Below are positions 37,601-52,426 of a DNA stretch of 64,000 nt, piece after piece (the stretch's first letter is position 1; every line of letters starts with the position of its first letter). The stretch is from Oidiodendron maius Zn (Eukaryota; Ascomycota; Leotiomycetes; Myxotrichaceae). The notes below the pieces were generated by a model that saw only the letters and a list, made by a program, of their open reading frames with translations, searched no databases and was not told where the DNA came from. The stretch is taken from contig KN832879.1 of the NCBI GenBank assembly GCA_000827325.1, forward strand, positions 620,001-684,000, given 5' to 3'. Both the position numbers and the translations under genes were made by a program.

Positions 37601-38316
37601 TTACTTCTTCTTCGGCGCGCTCTGGATCTGGCCAGGGCCATCATATCCTTCGGATGAGATACCGGTGATGGGCTCTGATTTTTCTGACTGTAGTCATTAG
37701 ACAGATTAGCCTCATATCCATATCTTTATCCATTCCCAATCATTCCAAGGTTGTGGCGCTAAAAGAGGTATATAATAATAACGCACCTTCAAGTACTCGT
37801 TCGTAGCCTCCTCCCACTCGCGGTTCATGGTGTGTGGCGGTTGGCCTCCAAACGAGCGGATAGTAACGAATAGGGCGAAACTAGTGGCGATACCAATAGC
37901 TGTGTACATAGCCACTCGCCAGCCCTCTCCCGGAGGATCTTGAGCTCGAGGTCCGTGGTTGCCGAAGGCAATGTAGTAAGCTATGCAAACAAGTCAGCAA
38001 TCACTCCAATCTCTTCTCATATATCTCAATTTGAGTCCAATGGCGAATTTTCAACTCAATTTGACTAGAATGAGAAAGAGCTCTACGCACCAGCCTTTTT
38101 CTCCTGCTGCGTCAGTTCAGCCCAGTTCACCTTCATCCGGTCACGCAGCGACATCCACAAGTCCGCCTGTTCCTGCGGCGGCATGGTCTCCCACCGCTTC
38201 TCGATGTCCGCGAGCGTCGGGTTCGAGATTGCGTGCGCGGCCCGGGCCTGCACGGGGCGAACCAGCGTGGGCAACGCTGCCCGTGTCGAGCTTCGAAGGA
38301 GCGACGTGCGGAGCAT
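37601..38316 (-). CDS. cox5: cytochrome c oxidase subunit 5 (COX5 / mammalian COX4 family)
   Basis: Nuclear-encoded subunit of respiratory complex IV in the inner mitochondrial membrane. Three exons: 38316-38091, 37980-37787 and 37687-37601. Introns are 110 bp and 99 bp and both have GTGCGT donors. The product is 168 residues. A presequence (MLRTSLLRSSTRAALPTLV) precedes the matrix domain (IEKRWETMPPQEQADLW, MKVNWAELTQQEKKA). A single membrane span follows (VAMYTAIGIATSFALFVTI). The tail contains MNREWEEATNEYLK and ends in SAPKKK. The GTGCGT donor for the first intron was chosen over GTAGAG three to four bases downstream because only it restores frame. CACGTG lies about 195 bp upstream. Confidence 0.95.
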
Positions 38317-41425
<3,109 letters not shown>

Positions 41426-42724
41426 GATAATCTCCACACAATACCTTCCCGAGTCTTGCAAACGGTTTCTGATTGCGACCTCTTTTTTGGCAGCGACGAT
41501 GTACTGAAAGGAAGGCTCTGAAAGGGTGAGAGCGGGTCATGAGGTGCTAGATATGAAAGATGCGATATTCGGTTAGGCAAGCCTACCTTAATAGCTTATA
41601 AATAAAAGTCCTGCTCTGAAAATTCTGTGCTGGTGACTACATGTGGCAATAAAGAGGTGTAACGAGGTATTTTTACTGTCGCTAAGCATCATCATCCCGC
41701 TACAACATTGTTTAACCTACTGTGATGCAGGGATATGCTTCGGATTTTCTGGGCTTCTCTCATTACTGTCTTATCTAGATTCTTTTTTCATCTGAAATGC
41801 GTACAAAGAAGGTCAAAAGAGAGATGTCGTTGAAAATTCTAGGACGCGATGGGCCCAAAAGGCACTAGCGCAACATAATCGAGATTCTTCCCATGCAGAA
41901 TCGCGTAAACTCGCCTTCTCTCCTATCCACCCAGACAAAACCACAACCCGCAACATATTTGAAAACTTCCAGAATGGCATATAAATAGTACCCGATCTAT
42001 CTGCTGTGCCGGTCTTGTCTGGGGTTAACTCAGGAAGGCTGCCCAGCGATATACCTTGTCGAAGCAAACCCTCGTCATCATCCAGCATATTCTGAACCAC
42101 GTAAGTCACCCATAATCTCGGTCTAGATCGATCAATGCATATCCAGTTTCCAACAATGTTTTCTATTTTGTGCGCATATCTTCAGTAAATTTCAGAATAA
42201 AGAAATGTATGAGACAGGACGAATGCAAGTGTCGTCCTGCTGTCGATGGGTTGAAGTCGCCCTGATCTATGTTATCACATGATGTGCGCGACCCTCGACG
42301 GAAACATCATCCCTCCCTGCAGACATATGAGATATTTAGGTTACGTTTGCCTTACTAGCCTAGTCTCGGTTACGGCAGACTGGAGGCAAACATACTTAAT
42401 ATCTCTTTCAGTCTTAATTTTATCTCGGTTTTTGTTCTCGATCTATATTCCGAAACCTTCTTCGCCCCTCTAATTATCCAAAGATAAAGTGCCTAGTTAC
42501 TGATCGTCCCTCAGTTTCTTGATACCCCAGAACTATAGACAAGTTACTTTCTTCTACGGTTTTGTCAATCACAATCCCTTCAAGTTGGGCGCTTAGCACA
42601 TTGTCTACAGACCAGCCATCGTCTCAACAATAAAGTTTAACAAAGGTCTCCGCGCACCACCTCCTACTTCTTTTCTATTCCTTGTTCTTCATTTTGCAGC
42701 TTTGATCTGCACCAGATCATTCTC
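41426..42724. other. intergenic, GAPDH 3' region and HDA1 promoter
   Basis: A 1.30-kb gap between two plus-strand genes. A minus-strand open frame of 98 codons at 41813-42109 has no recognisable features. C/T-rich sequence precedes the HDA1 start. No repeats or RNA genes are apparent. Confidence 0.5.
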
Positions 42725-45233
42725 ATGGATCCAAATCCAGTACCATCTCACTTAGGGGTCATCGATCTCGACACTCCCGCCCCTTCAAAAAATGGGTCCC
42801 CACCCAGCAATGGAAGTCTGCAGAATGGTTTCGCCAGCCCTCCCATCATCAAAGAACTCAATGACCTCTCAATTCCTGATTCTACTCCGGAAGAGAGTAG
42901 CATCAAGTCATCTTCTACGGCGGAAAGCAGCTTGCCAGTAACTGGACGCAGGTCCTTCCTCCCGACTGGACTATGCTATGACGACCGCATGAAGCTGCAT
43001 GCCAACGCCGACTGGTCTGCCAGCCCCCACCACCCAGAAGACCCGCGTCGTATTGAAGCCATCATGAAGGCATTTAGAGATGCTGGTTTGGTCTATACTG
43101 GCACTGCATCTGAACTCATCAAGCTTCTTGAGGTCTCTCCCACCCGATGGATGTGGCGCATTCAAGCGCGCGAGGCTAGTGAGGCAGAGGTTTGTACCGC
43201 GCATACTGCCGCTCACCTTCAATGGGCTCGCGACCTGTCAACGATGACATCTGAAGAGTTACGAAAATTGGCTCGCGAGCTGGATATGGGCCGTAAATCT
43301 CTGTATGTTGGCACACTTACCTACTATGCGGCGCTCATCTCGGCTGGCGGAGCCATCGAGACATGCAAGAACGTGGTTGAGGGCAAGGTCAAGAATGCCA
43401 TTGCAGTTATCCGTCCCCCCGGCCACCACGCAGAACATAATGAACCCATGGGCTTCTGCATCTTCAACAACGTCCCGATAGCCGTCAAAGTCTGCATGGC
43501 GGACTACCAGGAGACATGCCGCAAGGTCCTCATCCTCGACTGGGATGTTCATCACGGAAATGGTATACAAAATATCTTCTATGACGACCCCAACGTCCTC
43601 TATATCTCCATCCACGTCTATGAGAACGGTACCTTCTACCCCGGCCAGCCGGATGACCCAGGAATCCCCGACGGCGGCCCTGAAAACTGCGGCGTCGGCG
43701 CCGGCCTGGGCCGTAATATTAATATCGGCTGGCACACGCAGGGTGTCGGTGATGGCGAGTACATGGCCGCCTTCCAGCGTATAGTGATGCCTATCGCCCG
43801 TGAATTCGACCCAGATCTGGTCGTTATATCTGCAGGCTTCGACGCGGCTGCCGGCGACGAGCTGGGCGGTTGCTATGTCACCCCAGAGTGTTACTCGCAC
43901 ATGACACACATGCTCATGTCTCTCGCAGGTGGCAAAGTCGCCGTGTGCCTCGAGGGCGGGTATAATCTGACTGCCATCTCGCGTTCCGCGCTCGCCGTCG
44001 CCAAGACACTGATGGGCGAACCGCCGGAACGCATGATCATCCCGCAGATAACCAACGGCGCTGCGATGGCGCTGCATGAAGTGCGGCTCCTCCAGTCGCG
44101 GTACTGGCAGTGCATGAGGCCCGGGGCTGTCCCCGTGGAGGTGCAAGAAGGTTTAGGCGGCGTACGGCTACATGATGCGATACGGTCGTACCAACGGCGC
44201 ATTCTAACGCTGCGGTATAATATGGTGAGTTTGAGGGTTCAGCGGGATAAGACATCACCGAGTTTTGAGGACCAGGTATTGGTCACGCCGGGGATTTATG
44301 CTGCGAAGAAGATATTACTTATTATCCACGATGCGTGAGTCTCTATACAGGTGTTGGTCTTTACTCGTATGAGACTAACTCTTCCAAGTCCGGAGGTTAT
44401 TGCACAGCCAGACCCAATAGATAACAGGGTCTTCTCCCATAATGCCTGGGTCGTATGTTCCCCTCTTCCTTTCCCCTCTCTCCCTATTCAGCGCAGATAC
44501 AGTTCTAATAAAGCCCCACAGAACGACGGCGTCCTTCCTTACATCAAATGGGCCGTCTCTTCTGGTTACGCAGTCATGGACGTAAACATCCCCATATATA
44601 TCACGGACCCCCAAAGTAAAAATTCCTACATCTCGCCCCTCCCGCAATCGAGCGCCGCCGATACCCCCAGCATCGAGAACCAGACAAAAGACCTGCTCTG
44701 CTACCTCTGGGACAACTACATCACGGGATACGCATGCAACTCCCTCGTCGTAATGGGCGTAGGTGATGCCTATCTCGGCGCCAAGCAGTTACTCATATCA
44801 CGAGGTTTGTCTTCCCCTCCCATTATTCCTTTCTCTTCGCTCATCTTCAGTCAAATCAACTAATCTCATTGGAACAAAAACAGACTCCCGCCCTTTAATC
44901 CCTTGCATCCTCTCCTTCGTAACCGGCACTCTCCGACCTGTCAAATCTGAAACTGACCCGCACCTCTCCCCGTGGTACAAATCGCATTCCCGGATCTACG
45001 TCTCGCCCGAACATTCCTGTTGGACGGATCCCGAGAGTGCGAAGAAGGTAAGGAAGAATAGGTTTGGAGGTGTCAGAGCGAGTGAAGTTGCGGGTCTGAA
45101 TGCGATGATGGCGACGTATTTGAATGAGGGGACGGAGTGGGTGGATGAGATGGTCAGGATGAGATATGCGGAGTTGGGGATGGGAGAGGCCGGGGAAGGG
45201 GGGGATGAGACTGAGAGTGAGGGCCGGGAGTGA
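42725..45233 (+). CDS. hda1: class II histone deacetylase HDA1 with C-terminal Arb2-like domain
   Basis: Zinc-dependent lysine deacetylase that removes acetyl groups from histones in the repressive HDA1/SHREC-type complexes. Four exons, 42725-44334, 44389-44452, 44522-44804 and 44884-45233, with introns of 54, 69 and 79 bp, give 768 residues. The N-terminal 75 residues are Ser/Pro-rich and disordered. Catalytic motifs lie in order: IRPPGHHAEHNEPMGFCIFN near 230, LILDWDVHHGNG near 272, VVISAGFDAAAGDELGG and VCLEGGYNL. The region after about residue 540 (LPYIKWAVSSGYAVMDVNIP, YACNSLVVMGVGDAYLGAK, RPLIPCILSFVTGTLRPV) is an Arb2-like alpha/beta-hydrolase-type domain as in yeast Hda1 and fission-yeast Clr3. 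It converges with an F-box gene. Confidence 0.96.
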
Positions 45234-45600
45234 GTTGCAGTGGTGGTGGAGGTTGGTATTTATATCGTGAAGGGGAGAGTAATGAGGTGAGAATGGGTTA
45301 TGGGAACGGGAGTAACGTGCTGCATGAATCGATCAATTAGCATCGATGGAGAGGCATATATGGTAATGAGCCCGCTATACAGTGGAATGAAAAGAATACT
45401 TATAATTCACTTTGAAGTGCATATTCTGACCTATCTCAGTAAGCTTATGATTGATGATTTGGTGGAGTCAAAAGTGTAAGTATAGCTGGTTTATCGATCT
45501 GAGCTAAGGTTAAAGGCAAAGTAGTAAACAGATGTCTCAGAAAACAATTAATCTCAAAGCACATACACAGAAATTTATCTCAAAACAGTGCCACAGAATG
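45234..45600. other. intergenic, convergent 3' ends
   Basis: A 367-bp gap between the HDA1 stop and the F-box stop. A+T-rich in the middle, nothing recognised. Confidence 0.5.
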
Positions 45601-46674
45601 TCAAAACTCATCCTCAGACTCAGAGTCATCCCACACAGTTCTACCAGGCTGCGGTTCCCGTCCAGTCACGCACCTATCATTCGCCCACGAATGTCCCTCG
45701 CAATCAGAGGCCCTCGCATCATCAGGATAATCCACGACGCCAAACTCAATGTCCTCGTCGAAGATAGTCGTATCGATCTCCAGCCCCGTCTTTCGTTGCA
45801 AATTCACAATTGCAATAGAGTCCCTCAACGTGGCCGGCGCGTCCATGAAATCCTTGCCCTGCATGAAGAAGTATTCCAGGCGCTGAGCCTTGGTCGTCGT
45901 GTTCTCGTATAAATACAGAAAGTCGGACGGCGAGTACTTCATGAGATCGAGGACGAGACACTTGTGTGCCTCGCCATCACCCCAACCCATGTTCGCAAGT
46001 GCTTTGGGCGGGACTGGATGCAGGTACTGTGAGCGGATCATGGAGTTCGAGGGATAGAGGTCGACTTGGACAATTTGTTGCATCTTGTCGATAAACTCGG
46101 TGAGTTGGACAAGCTCGATGGTGCTGTATGTGCGAAGGAGGCGCAATCTAGGATCATCTCGGGAACGAGGGAGATCGGGGTCGTAATGAATGAACAGTTG
46201 ATCGTGGAAGATAGTGTTGTACGTCCAGTAGCGGTAGATAGCACCTCGAAGGCGCTCTTGCTCATGCGGCCGCAGGAAACGACGATTAATGGAATTGTGG
46301 CGCCAACGGACGCGAGGATAGATCCCTGACCATCTGTCAGCGACCTTGCCGTATTGCACCATCTTGATGATAAGCTCCATTGATAACTTCGGGATCCCTT
46401 GAGTTTCAATGATGCGGTCAACTGTAGCATTACGGCGAAGTTCCGTGCTCAGAAGCTTGCGAGACTTATCAGACTCGTTTGCTATAACCAACTTCACCAA
46501 TTCGGGGAGTGGACTGTACGAGTTGTACATGGCGAGCTCCAAAATATGCAGTCTGCGGCCGAGGAACGCTCGGAAGTTCTTCTTCGAAGTCTGTGCGAGA
46601 TGAATGACATCTTTAACTTTTGCGTATTCGTAGATCTTTTGAAGGATCTCTGTAGATAATTGAGTGATTGACAT
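45601..46674 (-). CDS. F-box protein of unknown target
   Basis: Single exon, 357 residues. The first 45 residues form an F-box-like helical segment (MSITQLSTEILQKIYEYAK, VKDVIHLAQTSKKN), which normally binds Skp1 in SCF ubiquitin ligases. The remainder is a charged, largely helical region with several Arg-rich stretches and no repeat that I recognise, ending in a very acidic tail (WDDSESEDEF). No membrane segment or signal peptide is present. Fungi have many such F-box genes with fast-evolving C-terminal parts. The substrate is unknown. Confidence 0.8.
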   Translation of the reverse strand: MSITQLSTEILQKIYEYAKVKDVIHLAQTSKKNFRAFLGRRLHILELAMYNSYSPLPELVKLVIANESDKSRKLLSTELRRNATVDRIIETQGIPKLSMELIIKMVQYGKVADRWSGIYPRVRWRHNSINRRFLRPHEQERLRGAIYRYWTYNTIFHDQLFIHYDPDLPRSRDDPRLRLLRTYSTIELVQLTEFIDKMQQIVQVDLYPSNSMIRSQYLHPVPPKALANMGWGDGEAHKCLVLDLMKYSPSDFLYLYENTTTKAQRLEYFFMQGKDFMDAPATLRDSIAIVNLQRKTGLEIDTTIFDEDIEFGVVDYPDDARASDCEGHSWANDRCVTGREPQPGRTVWDDSESEDEF

Positions 46675-48705
46675 TGTGATATCGTTTTAATAGCCTGTAT
46701 ATTTCTGGTTTTATGTCTGCAAAGGCCATCAGCAACAGGGCTGCCTGGATCAATTGAATATACTCACTCGTCTATATCTAGAATATAGTTTCTGCTCTCT
46801 TTTTCTCTCTCTCTTATCTGTTCCTGTCAATCGTGACTGACCTGTTCTCTAGCGGCGGCCTTTTTCTTGGCTACCCTCGCAACCCAAACACCTCCTCTGC
46901 AAAGATAGATAAATGAATCAAAACAACGCAATAAAGCGCAGGACCGTGGTGACAGCTATCAAGACAACCACCAAGAGTAAAGGACTCCTGAGACCTATCT
47001 CTCAAACACCCCACCATTGGGGCTATAAAAGGTGCCGGACCAGAAAACATCCTTGGATGTTCTGCCGTTGGAAAAGTTCAGTCGAAGAGGACTGGAATGC
47101 TTTGATTGAGACATGATTGTTGGTTGTTGCAGGAAGAAAGGAGGTGACTGGGAAGCTTCATTTTATCCCGTCCAGCTTCCTAAGCGAGTCATCGTCGGGC
47201 TGTCCTAGCTTCCGAGGCACGTGATTCTTATTTGCTGCAACCTCATCCATTCATTCATCCATCCAATTCCACGATCCGCAATCGACCTCGCGAGAGGCTT
47301 CATCGATCTCTCACAATAATTCGTCTCGACAATGCTAGTGATGGCTACCGCTGTTCGTGTGCGAGGGCGCGGTGACTGAAGGGGGAGAGAACAGGTGGGA
47401 CGGATGGATTTGCTTACGAAGAGGAGTTAACACTGGCCAGACGACGAGCTGGGTAAGATGGCCGGGAGAGACAATCTTACATACAACAAGTGACAATGAG
47501 AGAGGCTCAGTTGTCACCAGATGGTATGTGCAATATGTGGAGTGAAGCATCAACTTCTCAGACAATCTGTCTAGCCAGAGAGTCGATTCAGACGAATAAG
47601 CCTCAATACGCCAGGCTCGCTGCTGATGCCGGAACCGCCTCACCATTCAACACCTTTATTCAGTGCCGATATAGATTCTTGTCCTTGTTGATGGTATGAT
47701 GGAGCACCTTGTTTACGATAAACGTATATACAGAAGTGGATGTGTGGCATTACGGATAACGGTTGTGTATCCGATTTCTTCTGCGACCACATGATCGAAG
47801 CAGCTTGAATGCGCTTTTGCAATTCAAGCTCTTCAAGTCCTTCTGTTAAGGGCACCTTTACCCCTTGTGCTGAGGATCTTTCTTATCTACCCGCCACTCA
47901 CATACGTTGATCTCGTCACGAAAGTCAACGTGTCCAGAGCCCGTCTCGTTGCTTCTCCGCAGGCCCATGCGCTCGCTGAAGGCAGCTCAGGCAAGACGCC
48001 TCTGCTGGTTGGAGAAACCGCTTCCTTCCGGAAATCGATGATATGGTCTCCTATCGAAACCAGCCTTACTCAAGGCTCTTTTCAGTGATCAGTTACATCC
48101 AGCAAAACATTTACTAGTAAGATCCCGGCCATGGATATTAGGGAGGAATTGTCCCGTAAGAGGTCTCAGAGGATCAATATCAGGATCCTCGCTCTCCGGA
48201 GCACCTTTTACTAGAATTCCTGGGAATCGGTGGGTTTAATAGAAGGATCTCTCTGCGGGTCCTCGGAATAGGCTTGAGATTTCGACGTATATGTTATGTT
48301 TGGTTTTGACATGTTATAATATCTAGGTCGCGATGGCTCTTTTGCTAAAATAAATACGAAAATTAAAAGTCTTTTTTTTGGATCAATAAGTGATTGCCAA
48401 CGATGAAGAAACTCTCCACTTTATCTCAACTTCAAATTTACGAGAAAACCTAAAACTAATCGGCCCCCCTTGGCCGCTTAAATCCCACCCAAATTCCAAT
48501 TTCCAATTTCACCCTCCGCAATGAGAGGACAGAGGAGGATTTTGCTGTAGAGCAAAACCATAAATGTACTTAAAGAGGAAGTTAGGAACGGATTTATTGG
48601 CAGCAATATGAAATCTGTATTACAGCTATAAACTTTTATTTCTTTCTCCGCCTTGACATGCAGCCCCCTCCTAAAACACCTAAACGCCAGAGATACGGTG
48701 GCCCA
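46675..48705. other. 2.0-kb gene-free stretch
   Basis: This lies between the F-box start and the BRX1 stop. It includes CACGTG at 47218-47223 and a short run of ATTC/ATCC repeats just after it. Frames of 60-104 codons on both strands have no recognisable content. An A+T-rich part lies at 48250-48650. No tRNA or mobile-element end was identified. Confidence 0.45.
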
Positions 48706-49773
48706 TCAAGCAAACAGCTCTGCTGTGTCCAGAGCATCCTTCGGAATCTTCTTCCCTCCACTCGTACGCAGCCCAAGCTCTCCCTTCTTCACCAGCCTCT
48801 CAATGCCTTGCTCCGCACGTGCATTATACCTTCCGGCCTTCTTCTGCCTCAGCTCCGCGCGGATCTGATTCGGGCTCACGAATTCCTTATTCTCATAGAT
48901 AATCGGGCCACCGAAACTACCCTCTTGGATCACGATGGGAGTCAGTACAAACCTCGGCCCGATCTCAACTAGCGAGATCTCTGTCTCCTTGCCTTTCTCT
49001 TTTGCTTTCACTACTTTCGGTTTCTCGCTAGAGGAGTCTTGCGTCGCGGACAAGGAGGATGACTCGGTCTCGGAGATCTGGTAGTTCCGGATCCAGATTT
49101 TGCCATCCGCGAGTGTAAAGCCCATGACATGATCAATGAAGGGCTTGGATTTGCGCGCGCCTTTAGGCACACCGAACATATGTAGGAAGAGTTCCTTGAG
49201 AACACGAAGGTGCGGTGCGGAGTCGAAGGTGGCATCGAAGGAGAGGATTGGGCGTGAGCCTTTGAGGCAGTTTCCGGTAAAGTGAAGTTCTTCCATTGTA
49301 TGTACTAATGGCAGCTGTTAGTTTGGGGACCTGGGATTGTGGAACTTAGGAGGGAGGAATTACAATTTTGCAAGTGCATCTTAGCTGTAGGCCCGTTTGG
49401 CGTCTTGCTCATCCATAAATAGCAATCTTTTTTCTTTCTCATTTCCCAAAAAATCAAATTATTGCAGTTGTAGAGTTCTGCAAGCTCGTTCAGTTGGTAG
49501 AGCTTGGATTTCGTGTCAAACTTGGCATCCTTCCGGCTATGAGGTAGGAGAGAGGCTATGTCATTGAGGAGATGTCGGTGTCTATTTTATGCATTGTTAG
49601 TTCATGCTCCCAAACCTTTGTTCGAAAGCTTTAAGAGCCTGGAAAACGGACCTGTATGTTATTCCCCTCGAAGACAATATCAGAACCCTTTGCTTATTTT
49701 TCTTGACGCCATTCATAGTCTCTTCTTCCTTATGCCCATTGGTCTTCGATAGTGACTTATAAACCGAAGCCAT
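48706..49773 (-). CDS. brx1: ribosome biogenesis protein BRX1 (Brix domain)
   Basis: Nucleolar factor needed for assembly of the large (60S) ribosomal subunit. Three exons, 49773-49652, 49581-49364 and 49304-48706, are joined over introns of 70 and 59 bp and give 312 residues. The Brix domain runs from about residue 29 to 230. Its start is RVLILSSRGITYRHRHLLND, with the first intron inside the Tyr-Arg. LYQLNELAELYNC and TAKMHLQNLHTMEELHFTGN follow, the latter across the second intron, then CLKGSRPILSFD and IGPRFVLTPIVIQEGSFGGP. The C-terminus (YENKEFVSPNQIRAE, RYNARAEQ) is typical of Brx1 rather than Rpf2. The start MASVYKSLSK was chosen over an ATG 11 codons upstream. Confidence 0.95.
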
Positions 49774-51081
49774 TGTGCTTTGTGGGTGCCTCCTTCGCCG
49801 TTGCAAATGTCTTGGGGTTCAAAATCTCGTTCCAAAACTCGCGAAGGTTTTCAACTGCACCTTATCTTAACCGATTAGCCCTGTCAAATAGCGCTAACCT
49901 TATCGGGCCATAAATACAATATTCTCTTCTGATAGGCTTATGAAGGCAAATTTCCATTCTAATACTATCTGGATAGAGATATATGTACATGATGGCTGTT
50001 GGCGAGAGCTGTGCTATTTAGGTATGTATTACTGTACCTGCAACGCTATTAAGGTAGGTTCCTCTCGCACTTTAAAAGGTTGTTCAGCCTCTCTCGTTGC
50101 CGTGCCAGAGTATCGAAGAGCTGGGCGTTTTTAGTGGACAGAAGACTGCACCCAACGATCTCTAGTGGCTTATGATGAATAGCCTTAATACTGACGCACC
50201 GAAAAGGAGCATGGCAGGAATAAGTATTTTAAGGTGTATCTGGCGTCTACGGAACATGCACCACGTAACGTAGTTGATCGGTAAGCGATGCAGATCAGTA
50301 CGCGATCCAGCTAATTTTACCGCTGAAACCACGATTTTAAAACGGCAAAAACTTACCCATTTCTTAATCTCTGTCCACATGGGACAGTACCTTTGTGTTG
50401 TAAATAAATATATCCTCCTGTCACGACTTACCATATTCATCATGATTGTCCTTTATGAAGCCTTCTCATAAAACATTACATGACCGAGTATTACATCGTA
50501 TCCACTTTTGCATTTCTGCGCAATACAGAAGATGGCACCTCGGCAACAAGGTCAGATCAAATTATTGCTTATGAAAATGACCAGGCAGAATTGAACCCTG
50601 GTCATGAGCAACAGGGTGCTGCATCGTCAATAAAGCTTGAGTGGGGTATCAAGCTATGATAGAACTACGCGTGTTGAAAATGGAGTTAGTGAGGGGTATG
50701 CAAATAAAGCGAGACGTGGCTAATGAGGATTTATTGGCATGATAAATAAAAAAGGTAACTCTCCATGATTCACGTCTCACAAGCTATGCAGTGCCAAACA
50801 GGCGTATTAGAATCGATTTGAAGTAGCAGGCAGCAGTCGGTCATAGAAGGCATGAAAGTGGAAGACACCGCACAACCAACACACAGCAGAAGTATTGTAA
50901 AAAGAAGTAGAGAAAAACTGATCCGTGAGCCATGGAATCGTGCTTGGCATCCAGTTCATGACCACCCATGCTCCACCATGAACAACATATACAGAGACGC
51001 CGTGCCGTGTATTGACCCTCAACCATTCGACAATTCGCCCTAGATATGTCTTCCACTGACTTTAGAACGCGCGAAGGAAAT
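49774..51081. other. 1.3-kb gene-free stretch
   Basis: This covers the BRX1 upstream region and the Rab11 3' region. A 7-bp inverted repeat (GACCAGG/CCTGGTC) around an 11-base spacer lies near 50578-50602 and resembles a tRNA T-arm only superficially. No gene is supported. Confidence 0.45.
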
Positions 51082-51948
<867 letters not shown>

Positions 51949-52426
51949 AACTGTATGTGTTGAAGGAAAGGCTGCGGAGTTTGTGGTGGAGAGGTGGTGG
52001 AGGTGTCGCTGAATTCTTGATGGGGTTATGTACTGGATAATGGTAAGGGGCCACAAAAGCGGATTGGATCTGCCTTTTTGGCGAGGGCGCGCGTCAAAGA
52101 ACCGCCAAATAAATAGGCGCGTATACAACGAGGCTGAGTTCACTTCCTTTGTCCTCCTTTCGCTTTTCGCCTGCATTCGCACAGGAGTTATCGGCATTCT
52201 AATCGTGGCTGGGCTCCGAGGGGATCGAGGGGCTTGGATTGGGATCCCTTCCTTTCACATTACCTTGGTACTTGCCAATATCCTTTCTCCGACAGCTACA
52301 GATCACGTGATATAAATTGATCGACGACAAAAGCAAAGACAGTGCCAATCTCCACAGAGAAAGAATAGCGGAGGCAGATATCTCCTTTCTGCGAAATACC
52401 ACATTACCCATGATCAAGGACCCATC
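51949..52426. promoter_or_regulatory. divergent promoter region, Rab11 (-) and chromodomain-CCCH gene (+)
   Basis: A 478-bp gap between two starts. A perfect 10-bp palindrome ATCACGTGAT lies at 52302-52311, followed by TATAAA at 52311-52316, about 115 bp before the chromodomain gene start. This is a plausible core promoter arrangement. Confidence 0.5.
52302..52311. promoter_or_regulatory. palindromic E-box ATCACGTGAT next to a TATA-like box
   Basis: A perfect 10-bp dyad that directly abuts TATAAA. It lies about 115 bp from the chromodomain-CCCH start and 355 bp from the Rab11 start. Same extended core as at 39217-39230. Confidence 0.45.

Noticed and set aside
41813-42109. 98-codon minus-strand frame between GAPDH and HDA1
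   Set aside because: No motif, no upstream or downstream exon with plausible splice sites, and an unremarkable composition.
43259-44146. 295-codon open frame antisense to HDA1
   Set aside because: It lies entirely opposite the conserved deacetylase domain; its length follows from the codon bias of HDA1.
46913-47116. 67-codon frame rich in Lys, Arg and Thr
   Set aside because: Short, isolated, without a conserved pattern or splice partner; likely chance.
49490-49545. tRNA D-arm-like string (GTTCAGTTGGTAGAGC) on the plus strand
   Set aside because: It lies inside BRX1 exon 2, where the minus strand codes the conserved LYQLNELAEL; no anticodon arm, T-arm or acceptor stem can be folded around it.
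50555-50640. T-arm-like hairpin containing GTTCAATTC on the minus strand
   Set aside because: The stem pairs as 7 bp around an 11-base loop rather than 5 bp around 7, and no matching D-arm or acceptor stem is present.
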